Below are positions 8,765 through 16,803 of a stretch of DNA of 64,000 nucleotides, piece by piece. The position numbers and the translations under genes are program-made. The DNA comes from Saccharofermentans sp. (GTDB lineage: Bacteria > Bacillota_A > Clostridia > Saccharofermentanales > Saccharofermentanaceae). Every line of letters begins with the position of its first letter. Position 1 is the stretch's first letter. The stretch is from positions 39,872 through 103,871 of the forward strand of contig JAILHX010000025.1 of NCBI GenBank assembly GCA_024695565.1, read 5' to 3'. The notes below the pieces were generated by a model. The model was not told where the DNA came from. It did no database searches and saw only the letters and a list, made by a program, of their open reading frames with translations.

Positions 8765-9763
8765 ATGACTTTTGGCGAGCATGTCCGAATCAAGATTCCA
8801 GCACTGCTCCAGGCCGCTATCGGAATGGTGGCCTTTATTGGCATAGAGTATTTCGCATATTTTATTTTTGAACTGTTTGGCATAGACCAGACCATATACA
8901 GAGGTGTTTTTAACACATTTGCTGCTATTGTCATCTTTGTCGCCATGTTCGTATTCCATAAGATAGTTTCGAGGAAGAATACTCCGCTCATCAGGCTGGA
9001 AAAGATAACGCCTGACCAGGTTGCGGCGCTCACTATCGTAGGAATCGGAATGCTCGGTTTTGTCGCAACATATATCGGCATTGCTAACAGGATCTCCGCA
9101 TACTATGAACCTGTCAGAGAAGCGTATGTTGAATATCAGGATAATGTTGACAGATATTCCGAAGTATCACAGACTGTTGTTCCTGTCTGGGATTCATTTC
9201 TCTATGCGTTTACCGTAAGCTTTCTTGTTCCGGTATCCGAAGAGATGGCATTCAGAGGTGTTGTTTACGGTTCGCTCCGCAAGGGTTTCGGTCCCTGGGT
9301 ATCTGTAATCATAAGCGCAGTTTTCTTCGGCCTCATGCACGGCGTGTCCATGCATATCGGATATGCCCTGGTATGCGGATTCATTATCGCAGGCTGCTAT
9401 CATCTGACGGAGAACCTCATTGCGCCCATGATCCTTCATACGGTGTTTAACATTTTCGGATCGGGTATTGCCAATGTTTTTGAGATCGAACAGCTGGGCA
9501 TCTCTGAAGATACCCGCAGTACCATTCTGACTGCGATCAACCTCACATCGATAATTATCATGCCTGTTGCGGTTATTGCTTTTGCATATCTTGTAAGCGT
9601 AAAGCGCAAGAGGAAGGCAGATAAGAAAAAGGTTGAAGAATACATTGCCGGACGCGAAGAAGAGAAGGCGGAAGCAACCGGCGATGATACAGAACCTTCC
9701 ACTGAAACGACAGCTGTTGCCGCTGATGCGGAAGAGAACGGCACGGCAGGTGAAGAAGCATGA
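8765..9763 (+). CDS. CPBP family intramembrane metalloprotease (CAAX/bacteriocin-processing type)
   Basis: 332 residues with about seven or eight membrane spans. The family signature is complete: EEMAFRG (Glu159, Glu160, Arg164), the FFGLMHG motif (catalytic His) and a later MILHTVFN motif. Family knowledge: these Rce1-like glutamate-dependent proteases cleave membrane or lipidated substrates; targets include bacteriocin self-immunity partners and regulators, but are mostly unknown. The tail after residue 285 is hydrophilic and strongly acidic with many Glu, Ala and Thr, probably cytoplasmic. The stop overlaps the next start by four bases (ATGA), so the two are co-expressed; the neighbour's single-span N-terminus could be a substrate, which is inference. 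Confidence 0.88.
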   Translation: MTFGEHVRIKIPALLQAAIGMVAFIGIEYFAYFIFELFGIDQTIYRGVFNTFAAIVIFVAMFVFHKIVSRKNTPLIRLEKITPDQVAALTIVGIGMLGFVATYIGIANRISAYYEPVREAYVEYQDNVDRYSEVSQTVVPVWDSFLYAFTVSFLVPVSEEMAFRGVVYGSLRKGFGPWVSVIISAVFFGLMHGVSMHIGYALVCGFIIAGCYHLTENLIAPMILHTVFNIFGSGIANVFEIEQLGISEDTRSTILTAINLTSIIIMPVAVIAFAYLVSVKRKRKADKKKVEEYIAGREEEKAEATGDDTEPSTETTAVAADAEENGTAGEEA

Positions 9764-12700
9764 AGAGACATGGCCGGCCGATATTCGGAATAACGAGAAA
9801 AACGAGATTTGCAGCGGCTATGGTAGTCGTTGCGGTAGTTCTTGTTATGGCCCTGATCGTATTGGGATATGTAGGCGTGTTCGGATTAAGATCCGAGCTT
9901 TTTGAGATCGCCATAAACACTGACAGGGCGGACGACACTTTCGGAGGCGTCGGAGTAAATCTTGATGTTATTCCGAACATCAATATCGTAAGAGACGCTT
10001 CTTTTGAGAGTGCGACAGATTATTCCAGCATGCTCATTGCAGGCGCATCAGGCGGAAGTGTATATCTGACACCTGATACTGTTGCTGCAGCTGATTTCAA
10101 TATTGCAGATTGTGCAGGTGATACCGCGCGCATCATCTCGATCGACAGCGACGGCGTGATGAGTGAGAAGTTCACCGGTAAGATCACGGGATTCAAGGCT
10201 GCAAGACTCGGTGTGGTTACTCTGATCAAAGATGAGAATTACATCTGGGATGATGACCGTATCAGGGAACTGGCCTTCTACGGAAATAACGTTCTCGGCA
10301 TCACAGAGAACGGAAGACTCATATCAGAGATTACCAACGGACAGCTCACAACAGTGGTCGATCTTGACGAGAGGATCACGTTGATCGATTCCAATGACAC
10401 TGGCGTTGTTGCTGTCGGATTGAGCGGCAATATCTATTCTTCCCAGGACGGCAGGAATTTCAGCCTTATCTACGAACCTGACACCTCGAAAGGAATCCAT
10501 TCGATCAGCGGAATCGGAAGCTCCGGTTCAACATTTGCAGTCTGCTACGGTGACGGAACAGTAGTCACGATTACAAACGGCAGAACGGCAGTATCCTGTC
10601 TTCCGCATTCGAATATCACATCGTTTGTTTCAGACGGGGAGAGATTCCTTGCTGTTGATTCCAAGGGATATATCTATTCATCCACTAATGGCATGGTATT
10701 TGAGAATATCGGCGTTTCACAGCTCCTGGCAGGCGCTGATAAACCCCTGACATGTGCTGCGAACGGTATCTATGGCTTCGTTGCTGACGGAAACAACGCT
10801 GTTGTCGTTAACTTCCGCGAGCCCACGGTAGTGATCGAGACCACTAATCTTACACAGGCGGTAGGTGCCGAGATAAAGACTCTTGAGATCACGGATTCAG
10901 GCCTCATCGTTGTCGGAACATCCGATAAGAAGGCTTTTGCAGTTAACCTTGATACGGATAAGTCAACTCCCATCACATCTGAGAGTACTCTTATTGAGAA
11001 ACTGATCGGTGTTAATGGAGACAGGGTTTATTACGATTCGGGCAAAGACCTGTACAGAGCACAGATCCTGTCAGAACTCTCTGTTGAAGGCAATCTCGAC
11101 AGCGTTGATGTAATCGCTGACGATATACTCATTACAGGTCATGTTCTCAAGGCTGCGAGCGGCACTGTTGTGGCATCAGGTGATGATCCGTGGGTATTCT
11201 CCGAATACTCTGCATGGGATGTATATGGCGGCGGCACAAATGTTATATCGACCGACAGATCTTATGGCGGCAGATACGGCGCAAGGATGACCGGAAGGGG
11301 AGAAGGTGTTCATGCAATGACACAGACTCTTCACGGCAAGGCAACTGATAACTTTATTTCCGGTACATTCTACAGATTAAGCCTTTATGCAATGTCCGAC
11401 GATGCACCTGATAAGGTATATTGCTGGCTCGAAGGCGAAGGGTTCGGAAGAGTAGGTTTTGAACTCACACCTGTCGGCAGTAATTACAAACTGTACAGTT
11501 ATGTTTTCGCTGTGACGGATCTCATGTCCGAGGCAGAGGAGATAACTCTGAATCTTGCGTTTGAGGGAGCAGGATCGATCCTCGTTGACGACATCTATCT
11601 TGGCCCTGACAGTTACAATGCTGCAGGTATTCCTTCTTATTACGCTGATACGCTCGCATCCGGCAGTCCTGCGGCTATGAGACTTAATAACCTTAATATC
11701 GGAAGTTCCGGATTTGCAGAGTATTCAATGTATCTCATGAGCGCTGATTCAGTCTCGGATTACATAAACGGAACAAATTCCAGGGCAGATTATTCTGACT
11801 GGAGTTCAGACGATGTATCTGTTAACGAGAGCCAGTCTGTAACGGTATCTCTCGAAGAGAGCTTAAGGCTCGTAAAGAAGTGCAATTCAACGCCGTGGCT
11901 CGTTATAGGACCGTATGTGAGCCAGAACGAGATCGATAATCTCATGGAATACCTGTGCGGTTCAATGACATCGGAATACGGCGGCAAGAGAATCGATAAC
12001 GGTACGGCTCTCCCATGGAGCAGACAGTTCACGAGATTCTACATAGAGATCAATGACAGCGGCAAAGTATTTAAGAGCGATGTCCAGAAGGCAGCATATG
12101 TTAATTATGTAATCTCGATGTTCTCGCAGTCTGAATATTTCAGCGACATCAAGGATAAGACAGTATTCCTTGACGGTATGAATTATGACGGCGGAACCAT
12201 GATGTCTGATGCCGACAACCATACAATGAGTGTAAAACTCGTTGCAAATGACAGCACTGAAACATTTAACAACAATATCAATACGAGCTATGTCCTCGCC
12301 CAGTACAACACACCGCACATCGTCTCGGGAAATAACGGCGGCGAATACATCAACAGCCTTGTGACTGACGGCAGCAACTGCGGAAAGATCATCTCAGCGA
12401 TAATGACACCTGAAGCAGATTTTGCAGAGATGTTCCTCTTTGATGCCTCGGTTAATTTCGTTCCTTCAAAATACACGGGAAATGAGATGTTTACGGGCAG
12501 GAACCATTTTACCAACATGATGACCGTATCAGGTCTTGTAACCGGATTTGCGGGTTACGACGAGTTGTTCCTTAATATCAACGAGCCTCTTGATAAGTCG
12601 GTTATCGCCAGTGTTGACCAGTTCTCTGCAAATGTAACCACGGCATGCTTTAACAAAGGCCCGGTAACATATCTGGTAATTGCCAATTCATCGGATTCAC

Positions 12701-12873
12701 CGCAGAGCTTCCTCATTAACGACAACAAGCTCGGAAGGAGCGATACTGTCATAAGACGTTACGATGCGGAAGGAAGACTCCTTATCGAGAGAAGATTCAG
12801 ACACGATCATATGCGTCACATCCTTCAGCCTGGAGAATTCATAATAGTAGAGATCAGATCGAGTAATCAGTAA
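9760..12873 (+). CDS. Large membrane-anchored extracellular protein: propeller-like N-terminal half, glycosidase-like C-terminal half
   Basis: 1037 residues. One membrane helix at about 18-45 puts the rest outside. Residues about 60-465 are short beta repeats (for example GNIYSSQDG and GYIYSSTNG, about 80 residues apart), as in a beta-propeller. Residues about 480-620 resemble a jelly-roll carbohydrate-binding module (SYGGRYGARMTG, ending SILVDDIYLGP). From about 645 there is a TIM-barrel-like pattern resembling clan GH-A enzymes such as GH51 or GH44: LNIGSSGFAEYSMY, TPWLVIGPY with EIDNLMEYL, RFYIEIND, then a C-terminal beta-sandwich with EFIIVEIR at the end. No clear pair of catalytic Glu is evident. 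Coupled to the CPBP protease by ATGA. Function unknown; sensing or binding of polysaccharide is plausible. Confidence 0.78.
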   Translation: MKRHGRPIFGITRKTRFAAAMVVVAVVLVMALIVLGYVGVFGLRSELFEIAINTDRADDTFGGVGVNLDVIPNINIVRDASFESATDYSSMLIAGASGGSVYLTPDTVAAADFNIADCAGDTARIISIDSDGVMSEKFTGKITGFKAARLGVVTLIKDENYIWDDDRIRELAFYGNNVLGITENGRLISEITNGQLTTVVDLDERITLIDSNDTGVVAVGLSGNIYSSQDGRNFSLIYEPDTSKGIHSISGIGSSGSTFAVCYGDGTVVTITNGRTAVSCLPHSNITSFVSDGERFLAVDSKGYIYSSTNGMVFENIGVSQLLAGADKPLTCAANGIYGFVADGNNAVVVNFREPTVVIETTNLTQAVGAEIKTLEITDSGLIVVGTSDKKAFAVNLDTDKSTPITSESTLIEKLIGVNGDRVYYDSGKDLYRAQILSELSVEGNLDSVDVIADDILITGHVLKAASGTVVASGDDPWVFSEYSAWDVYGGGTNVISTDRSYGGRYGARMTGRGEGVHAMTQTLHGKATDNFISGTFYRLSLYAMSDDAPDKVYCWLEGEGFGRVGFELTPVGSNYKLYSYVFAVTDLMSEAEEITLNLAFEGAGSILVDDIYLGPDSYNAAGIPSYYADTLASGSPAAMRLNNLNIGSSGFAEYSMYLMSADSVSDYINGTNSRADYSDWSSDDVSVNESQSVTVSLEESLRLVKKCNSTPWLVIGPYVSQNEIDNLMEYLCGSMTSEYGGKRIDNGTALPWSRQFTRFYIEINDSGKVFKSDVQKAAYVNYVISMFSQSEYFSDIKDKTVFLDGMNYDGGTMMSDADNHTMSVKLVANDSTETFNNNINTSYVLAQYNTPHIVSGNNGGEYINSLVTDGSNCGKIISAIMTPEADFAEMFLFDASVNFVPSKYTGNEMFTGRNHFTNMMTVSGLVTGFAGYDELFLNINEPLDKSVIASVDQFSANVTTACFNKGPVTYLVIANSSDSPQSFLINDNKLGRSDTVIRRYDAEGRLLIERRFRHDHMRHILQPGEFIIVEIRSSNQ

Positions 12874-12879
12874 AGTGTA

Positions 12880-13419
12880 TCAGGAACCGGTAATGAGCCT
12901 GATGAGCTCGCCTGAAGCCTTAGAACAGCTGTTTTTCCAATTCTTGCAGAGCTTTAAGGCTGTTGCTTCGTCATCAACTGTGACAGAAGCGGTAAAAGGC
13001 CTGCCGTCGCCTGAATAAGAGAGATTTACCCTGAATTTGTTATCTTCGGTTAGTTCCATAGATGCAAAAGTGCCGGAAGTCCTGGCCATATCGCTCATGA
13101 TCTCTTCGGCAGCATTATCAAGATTCTGTATGAGAGATGTGCTGAGGGAAGGCAGAAGATCCGTTAAAACGGCTTTGCCGCCGTCTGTGAGCGTGAGTTT
13201 TTCCGTAGAACCGATGGCATCCGGAGTAAAATCCTCAGAACTGCTCTTATCCATGAGGTTGCCTGATATCAGCTCTTCGTAAGATCTTGAGAAAGTGAAG
13301 AAGTCCGTATAGAGTGATTCCATGCATTTCTCCATCAGAAGATTGTAACTGACGCCCGGAGCACGGTCGACCAGATACAGGATTTGGATTTTGGATTCTG
13401 CTATAGAAATATCAGACAT
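12880..13419 (-). CDS. DUF4364 family protein
   Basis: 179 residues on the reverse strand, ending 7 bases from the 1037-residue gene that converges on it. The N-terminal part (IQILYLVDRAPGVSYNLLMEKC) and the FFTFSRSYEELISGNL segment fit the winged-helix-like half of DUF4364; KLTLTDGGKAVLTDL is a second conserved part, followed by a beta domain. Family knowledge: DUF4364 is nearly confined to Clostridia, and the fold suggests a PadR-like DNA-binding region. It shares a divergent intergenic region with pgi. Function not known. Confidence 0.75.
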   Translation of the reverse strand: MSDISIAESKIQILYLVDRAPGVSYNLLMEKCMESLYTDFFTFSRSYEELISGNLMDKSSSEDFTPDAIGSTEKLTLTDGGKAVLTDLLPSLSTSLIQNLDNAAEEIMSDMARTSGTFASMELTEDNKFRVNLSYSGDGRPFTASVTVDDEATALKLCKNWKNSCSKASGELIRLITGS

Positions 13420-13456
13420 TTTTTATACCTTGGTTTTTGTAATAATTCTATTCGTA

Positions 13457-13492
13457 ATTATACTCGAAAAGGGAAAAATCAGGGTGTATACT
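13457..13492. promoter_or_regulatory. Divergent promoter region between DUF4364 gene and pgi
   Basis: On the forward strand TCGAAA (13464-13469) and TATACT (13487-13492) are 17 bases apart and point to pgi. On the reverse strand a TATAAT lies at 13457-13462, pointing to the DUF4364 gene, with no clear -35. Confidence 0.4.
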
Positions 13493-13533
13493 CTGTATGA
13501 TTTTTGAATAAACCCTGTAAGGAGAATTAGAAA

Positions 13534-14883
13534 ATGATTACATTTGATTACCAGAACGCCCTCGGATTCATCGGCGGCGAAGAGGCAGTCGCAAGAATGG
13601 AACCTCAGGTAAAAGCCGCTTCTGATATGCTTCACAAGAAGAACGGCCCGGGCAACGATTTCCTCGGATGGCTCGACCTTCCTACAAACTATGATAAAGA
13701 AGAGTTCGCACGTATCCGCAGCGCAGCTCAGAAGATCAGAAGAGATTCTGACGTTCTCGTTGTTATCGGTATCGGCGGTTCATATCTCGGCGCTCGTGCC
13801 GTAATCGAGCTCCTCGGACATTCTTTTGCTAACGCAGCATCAAAGAAGGTTAGAAAGAGCCCGCTCATCCTTTTCTGCGGTAACTCCATCAGCGCAACAT
13901 ATCTTGCAGACATGATGGACATCATCGAAGGCAAGGATATTTCCCTTAACATCATCTCAAAGTCAGGCACAACAACAGAGCCTGCCATCGCTTTCAGAAT
14001 CCTCCGTGCTTACATGGAGAACAAGTATGGTAAGGAAGAGGCTAAGAACAGAATCTATGCCACAACAGATAAGGCCAGAGGAGCTCTTAAGGGCCTGGCA
14101 GATGAAGAAGGCTACGAGAGCTTCGTAGTACCTGATGACGTAGGCGGAAGATTCTCCGTTCTTACAGCTGTAGGACTTCTTCCTATCGCAGTTGCAGGCA
14201 TCGACATCAGAGAGCTCATGAAGGGCGCAAGAGATGCTTCCAAGGCTTATAAGAGGCTTCCTTTCGCAGAGAATCCCTGCTATCAGTATGCAGCAGTACG
14301 TAACTGCCTCCTCCGTTCCGGCTATTCAACAGAGGTTATGGTTAACTACGAGCCTTCTTTCCACTACATGACAGAGTGGTGGAAGCAGCTCTACGGTGAG
14401 TCTGAGGGTAAGGACAGAAGAGGTATCTTCCCGGCAGGCGTTGATAACACAACAGATCTCCATTCCATGGGCCAGTTCATCCAGGATGGCGCCCGTATCA
14501 TGTATGAGACAGTTGTACAGATCGACCAGCCCAGAAGATCTTTCGAGATCCCTAACGACAAGGATAATCTCGACGGTCTTAACTTCCTCTCCGGCATGGA
14601 CATGAACGAAGTTAACAAGAAGGCAATGCAGGGTACAGTCCTTGCTCACGTTGACGGTAACGTACCTAACCTTGCAATCCACATGTCTGAGCAGAATGCT
14701 TACGCTCTCGGTGAGCTCATCTACTTCTTCGAGAAGGCTTGCGGCATCTCAGGTTATCTCCTCGCCGTAAATCCTTTCAACCAGCCCGGCGTTGAGGCAT
14801 ACAAGAAGAACATGTTCGCTCTTCTCGGTAAGCCCGGCTATGAGGATCAGAAGGCTGCTCTCGAGGCAAGACTCAACAAATAA
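13534..14883 (+). CDS. pgi: Glucose-6-phosphate isomerase
   Basis: 449 residues, the typical short Gram-positive form. It interconverts glucose-6-phosphate and fructose-6-phosphate in the cytoplasm. Seen: the [14 protein letters not shown] phosphate-binding segment, [11 protein letters not shown], the [14 protein letters not shown] signature and [12 protein letters not shown], followed by a [12 protein letters not shown] tail. The TAAGGAG ribosome site precedes ATG. Codon use is strongly biased (many CTC, ATC, AAG), as expected for a highly expressed glycolytic gene. It is a single-gene unit with its own terminator. Confidence 0.97.
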   Translation: MITFDYQNALGFIGGEEAVARMEPQVKAASDMLHKKNGPGNDFLGWLDLPTNYDKEEFARIRSAAQKIRRDSDVLVVIGIGGSYLGARAVIELLGHSFANAASKKVRKSPLILFCGNSISATYLADMMDIIEGKDISLNIISKSGTTTEPAIAFRILRAYMENKYGKEEAKNRIYATTDKARGALKGLADEEGYESFVVPDDVGGRFSVLTAVGLLPIAVAGIDIRELMKGARDASKAYKRLPFAENPCYQYAAVRNCLLRSGYSTEVMVNYEPSFHYMTEWWKQLYGESEGKDRRGIFPAGVDNTTDLHSMGQFIQDGARIMYETVVQIDQPRRSFEIPNDKDNLDGLNFLSGMDMNEVNKKAMQGTVLAHVDGNVPNLAIHMSEQNAYALGELIYFFEKACGISGYLLAVNPFNQPGVEAYKKNMFALLGKPGYEDQKAALEARLNK

Positions 14884-14917
14884 ACTAAGGCAAGCAATTG
14901 CTTTGAACTTTGAACAG

Positions 14918-14948
14918 ACAGGGGCTTAGGGTTAGGCCCCTGTTTTTA
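14918..14948 (+). terminator. Terminator of pgi
   Basis: ACAGGGGC/GCCCCTGT stem (14918-14925 and 14936-14943) with a ten-base loop, followed by a T run. Confidence 0.9.
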
Positions 14949-14964
14949 TGCGCGAAAATCCGAT

Positions 14965-14993
14965 TTGTATATTTTGTATATACGATTTATATG
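14965..14993 (+). promoter_or_regulatory. Possible promoter of the lipoprotein pair
   Basis: TTGTAT at 14965-14970 and TATATG at 14988-14993, 17 bases apart, in an AT-rich stretch after the pgi terminator. Confidence 0.35.
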
Positions 14994-15040
14994 GACAAAG
15001 ATAATTGAGAAAATCCATAATATTTCTTAAGAATAAGGTG

Positions 15041-15063
15041 TTCCGGATAACCGGAATTTTTTT
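15041..15063 (+). terminator. Intrinsic terminator inside the 5' leader of the lipoprotein gene
   Basis: A perfect six-base stem, TTCCGG-ATAA-CCGGAA (15041-15056), is followed by seven T residues. It ends only 21 bases before the start codon of the next gene and lies downstream of the possible promoter at 14965, so it may act as an attenuator rather than as a second pgi terminator. Confidence 0.6.
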
Positions 15064-15084
15064 GGAATCAGGGAGGGTTTGACT

Positions 15085-15819
15085 ATGAAAAAGAAGTTGT
15101 TGCTTAAGGCAATGGCTGTTACTTTGTCGGCTGTGTGTCTTGCCGGATGCTCTCAGAAACCGGCTGACGAACCGGTCGCTGATACTGAGGTTACAACAAC
15201 CACAACTTCCACAACAACAGAATCCGTTACAGAGACAGAGAGCAGTACTGCTGCTCCTGAAGTTCAGATAACTGAAGATATCTGTGAAATAGCGAAAGAA
15301 TACGGTATGACACAGGTTAGTGACCGGCAGGAAATTGTTAATCTTTGGGGCGGATTTGATTCGACATCGGCATATTATGTTGCCAAAGACAGCAATGAAG
15401 CCACATTCATGTATTCTTCTTTGTTTAACCTTGATGCGAAGAGTTTTCCTGATATTAAGGCTGACGAATTGGTAATGTGCCTTGAAAAAAAGACCGCTGA
15501 TTCGAATGGTAAATCTGCAACAACAGAGATCTACAAGATAAAAGCTGCTGACAGCGCATCAGCTCAGGAATTGTATAATGCTTTTTCTCAAAAGATAGAT
15601 TCATATGAGTATTCTTCAGGTGAGGTTAACGGATACACATATACGATAGGATTTTATGGATCCGAAAAGAATTGTGTGGCAGTAGGAACTTTTCTTAAAG
15701 ATGATACTGTTATCAGGATGTTAAGAATGGGTGATAGTAAAACAACAGATGACTGCATCGGATTCTTCTGCGATAAGTTTGGTTTTGTATCACCGATGAC
15801 ATTGAAGAAAAACGGATAA
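15085..15819 (+). CDS. Predicted lipoprotein, paralogue A
   Basis: 244 residues from ATG 15085 (GGGAGG eight bases upstream; a TTG six bases earlier is less likely). Lipobox LAGC at Cys22 predicts membrane anchoring outside the cell. A Thr/Ser/Glu-rich linker follows (about 28-62), then a globular domain with ICEIAKEYGMTQV, an EYSSGEVNGYTYTIGF segment and a CIGFFCDKFG ending. The two Cys there could pair. The next gene has the same architecture and ending, so the two are a tandem duplication. I do not recognise the family. Confidence 0.8.
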   Translation: MKKKLLLKAMAVTLSAVCLAGCSQKPADEPVADTEVTTTTTSTTTESVTETESSTAAPEVQITEDICEIAKEYGMTQVSDRQEIVNLWGGFDSTSAYYVAKDSNEATFMYSSLFNLDAKSFPDIKADELVMCLEKKTADSNGKSATTEIYKIKAADSASAQELYNAFSQKIDSYEYSSGEVNGYTYTIGFYGSEKNCVAVGTFLKDDTVIRMLRMGDSKTTDDCIGFFCDKFGFVSPMTLKKNG

Positions 15820-15857
15820 TAAGATTGTTTTGTTTGGAAATAAGGGAGATTAATATC

Positions 15858-16610
15858 ATGAAAAAGATTTTACTTAAGACAGCTGCAGTTGCTATGTCAG
15901 CCGTATGCCTCGCAGGATGCTCACAGACACCTGCAACAGAAGCAGTAACCAGCGAAACAGAGGCCGAGACAACTGCTACAACAACAGAAGCATCAGTTGA
16001 AGAGACTGAGAGCAGCACGACAGAATCTGAAGAAGTGAAGAATGATGTGATCCTTTCATCAGAGATGATCGTTAATGCGGCTAACAAGTATGGAATGACG
16101 GAAACAGCAGATTATTCCGAATGGGTTCAGATGATAACTGAAGACGGAACTACTTATCATTCTGTTTACTATGTTATGGATGATTCCGAAGAAGCCAACA
16201 AGTGGTATTCTGCCAGCTATCTGACCGCTGAGAACAGCCATTTCCCTGATATTCAGGTTAACGATTGTCTTCTCTGCTTTGAAAAAATAAACGAAGGAGA
16301 GGGTGGCAGAAACGCTTATACCGAAATCTATATGTTTACTGCCGCTGATGATCAGTCTGCTCTTGATCTGTACAATGCATTATGTGTAGCAAATTCCGAT
16401 TATGAGGTCGTTTCCGGCGAGAAAGACGGATATACATATTCCATCAGATATATGGGAAACGGAAAAAGACAGATGACTGCAGGTATCTATCTCCAGAACA
16501 ACACTGTTATATTTATCAATAACAGCGGTGAAGTTGAAGAGAACGGCGGATGCATCGGTTTCTTCTGCGATGAACTTGGTGTTGAATCACCGTTAACGCT
16601 GAAGAAATAA
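15858..16610 (+). CDS. Predicted lipoprotein, paralogue B
   Basis: 250 residues from ATG 15858, with GGGAG upstream. Lipobox LAGC at Cys21, then a Thr/Glu-rich linker and a domain parallel to that of the preceding gene: NAANKYGMTET, SDYEVVSGEKDGYTYSIRY and a CIGFFCDELG ending. Only the signal peptide and C-terminal segment are close; the middle is diverged, so the duplication is not recent. The two genes are 38 bases apart and share a terminator, so they form an operon. Function unknown; an extracytoplasmic binding role is a guess. Confidence 0.8.
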   Translation: MKKILLKTAAVAMSAVCLAGCSQTPATEAVTSETEAETTATTTEASVEETESSTTESEEVKNDVILSSEMIVNAANKYGMTETADYSEWVQMITEDGTTYHSVYYVMDDSEEANKWYSASYLTAENSHFPDIQVNDCLLCFEKINEGEGGRNAYTEIYMFTAADDQSALDLYNALCVANSDYEVVSGEKDGYTYSIRYMGNGKRQMTAGIYLQNNTVIFINNSGEVEENGGCIGFFCDELGVESPLTLKK

Positions 16611-16624
16611 TAACTGACTTACCG

Positions 16625-16648
16625 GGGCCGGGTTTTCGGCCCTTTTTT
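16625..16648 (+). terminator. Terminator of the lipoprotein pair
   Basis: GGGCCG/CGGCCC stem (16625-16630 and 16637-16642), six-base loop and six T residues. Confidence 0.9.
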
Positions 16649-16738
16649 ATTGGCTTGATTTTGAAATTTGGCAGAAATCGCCGACAGGACGGGGCTGCGG
16701 CAGACACATTTTCGGTAAGTAAATGCCTTACTTATTAT

Positions 16739-16767
16739 TTGAATAAAAAGGCTGTAACTTGTATAAT
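16739..16767 (+). promoter_or_regulatory. Promoter of the aconitase-family gene
   Basis: TTGAAT at 16739-16744 and a perfect TATAAT at 16762-16767, 17 bases apart, 37 bases before the start codon. Confidence 0.7.
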
Positions 16768-16803
16768 TAACCGCGTAATTTATGCATAAATGAGGTATTT
16801 ACT

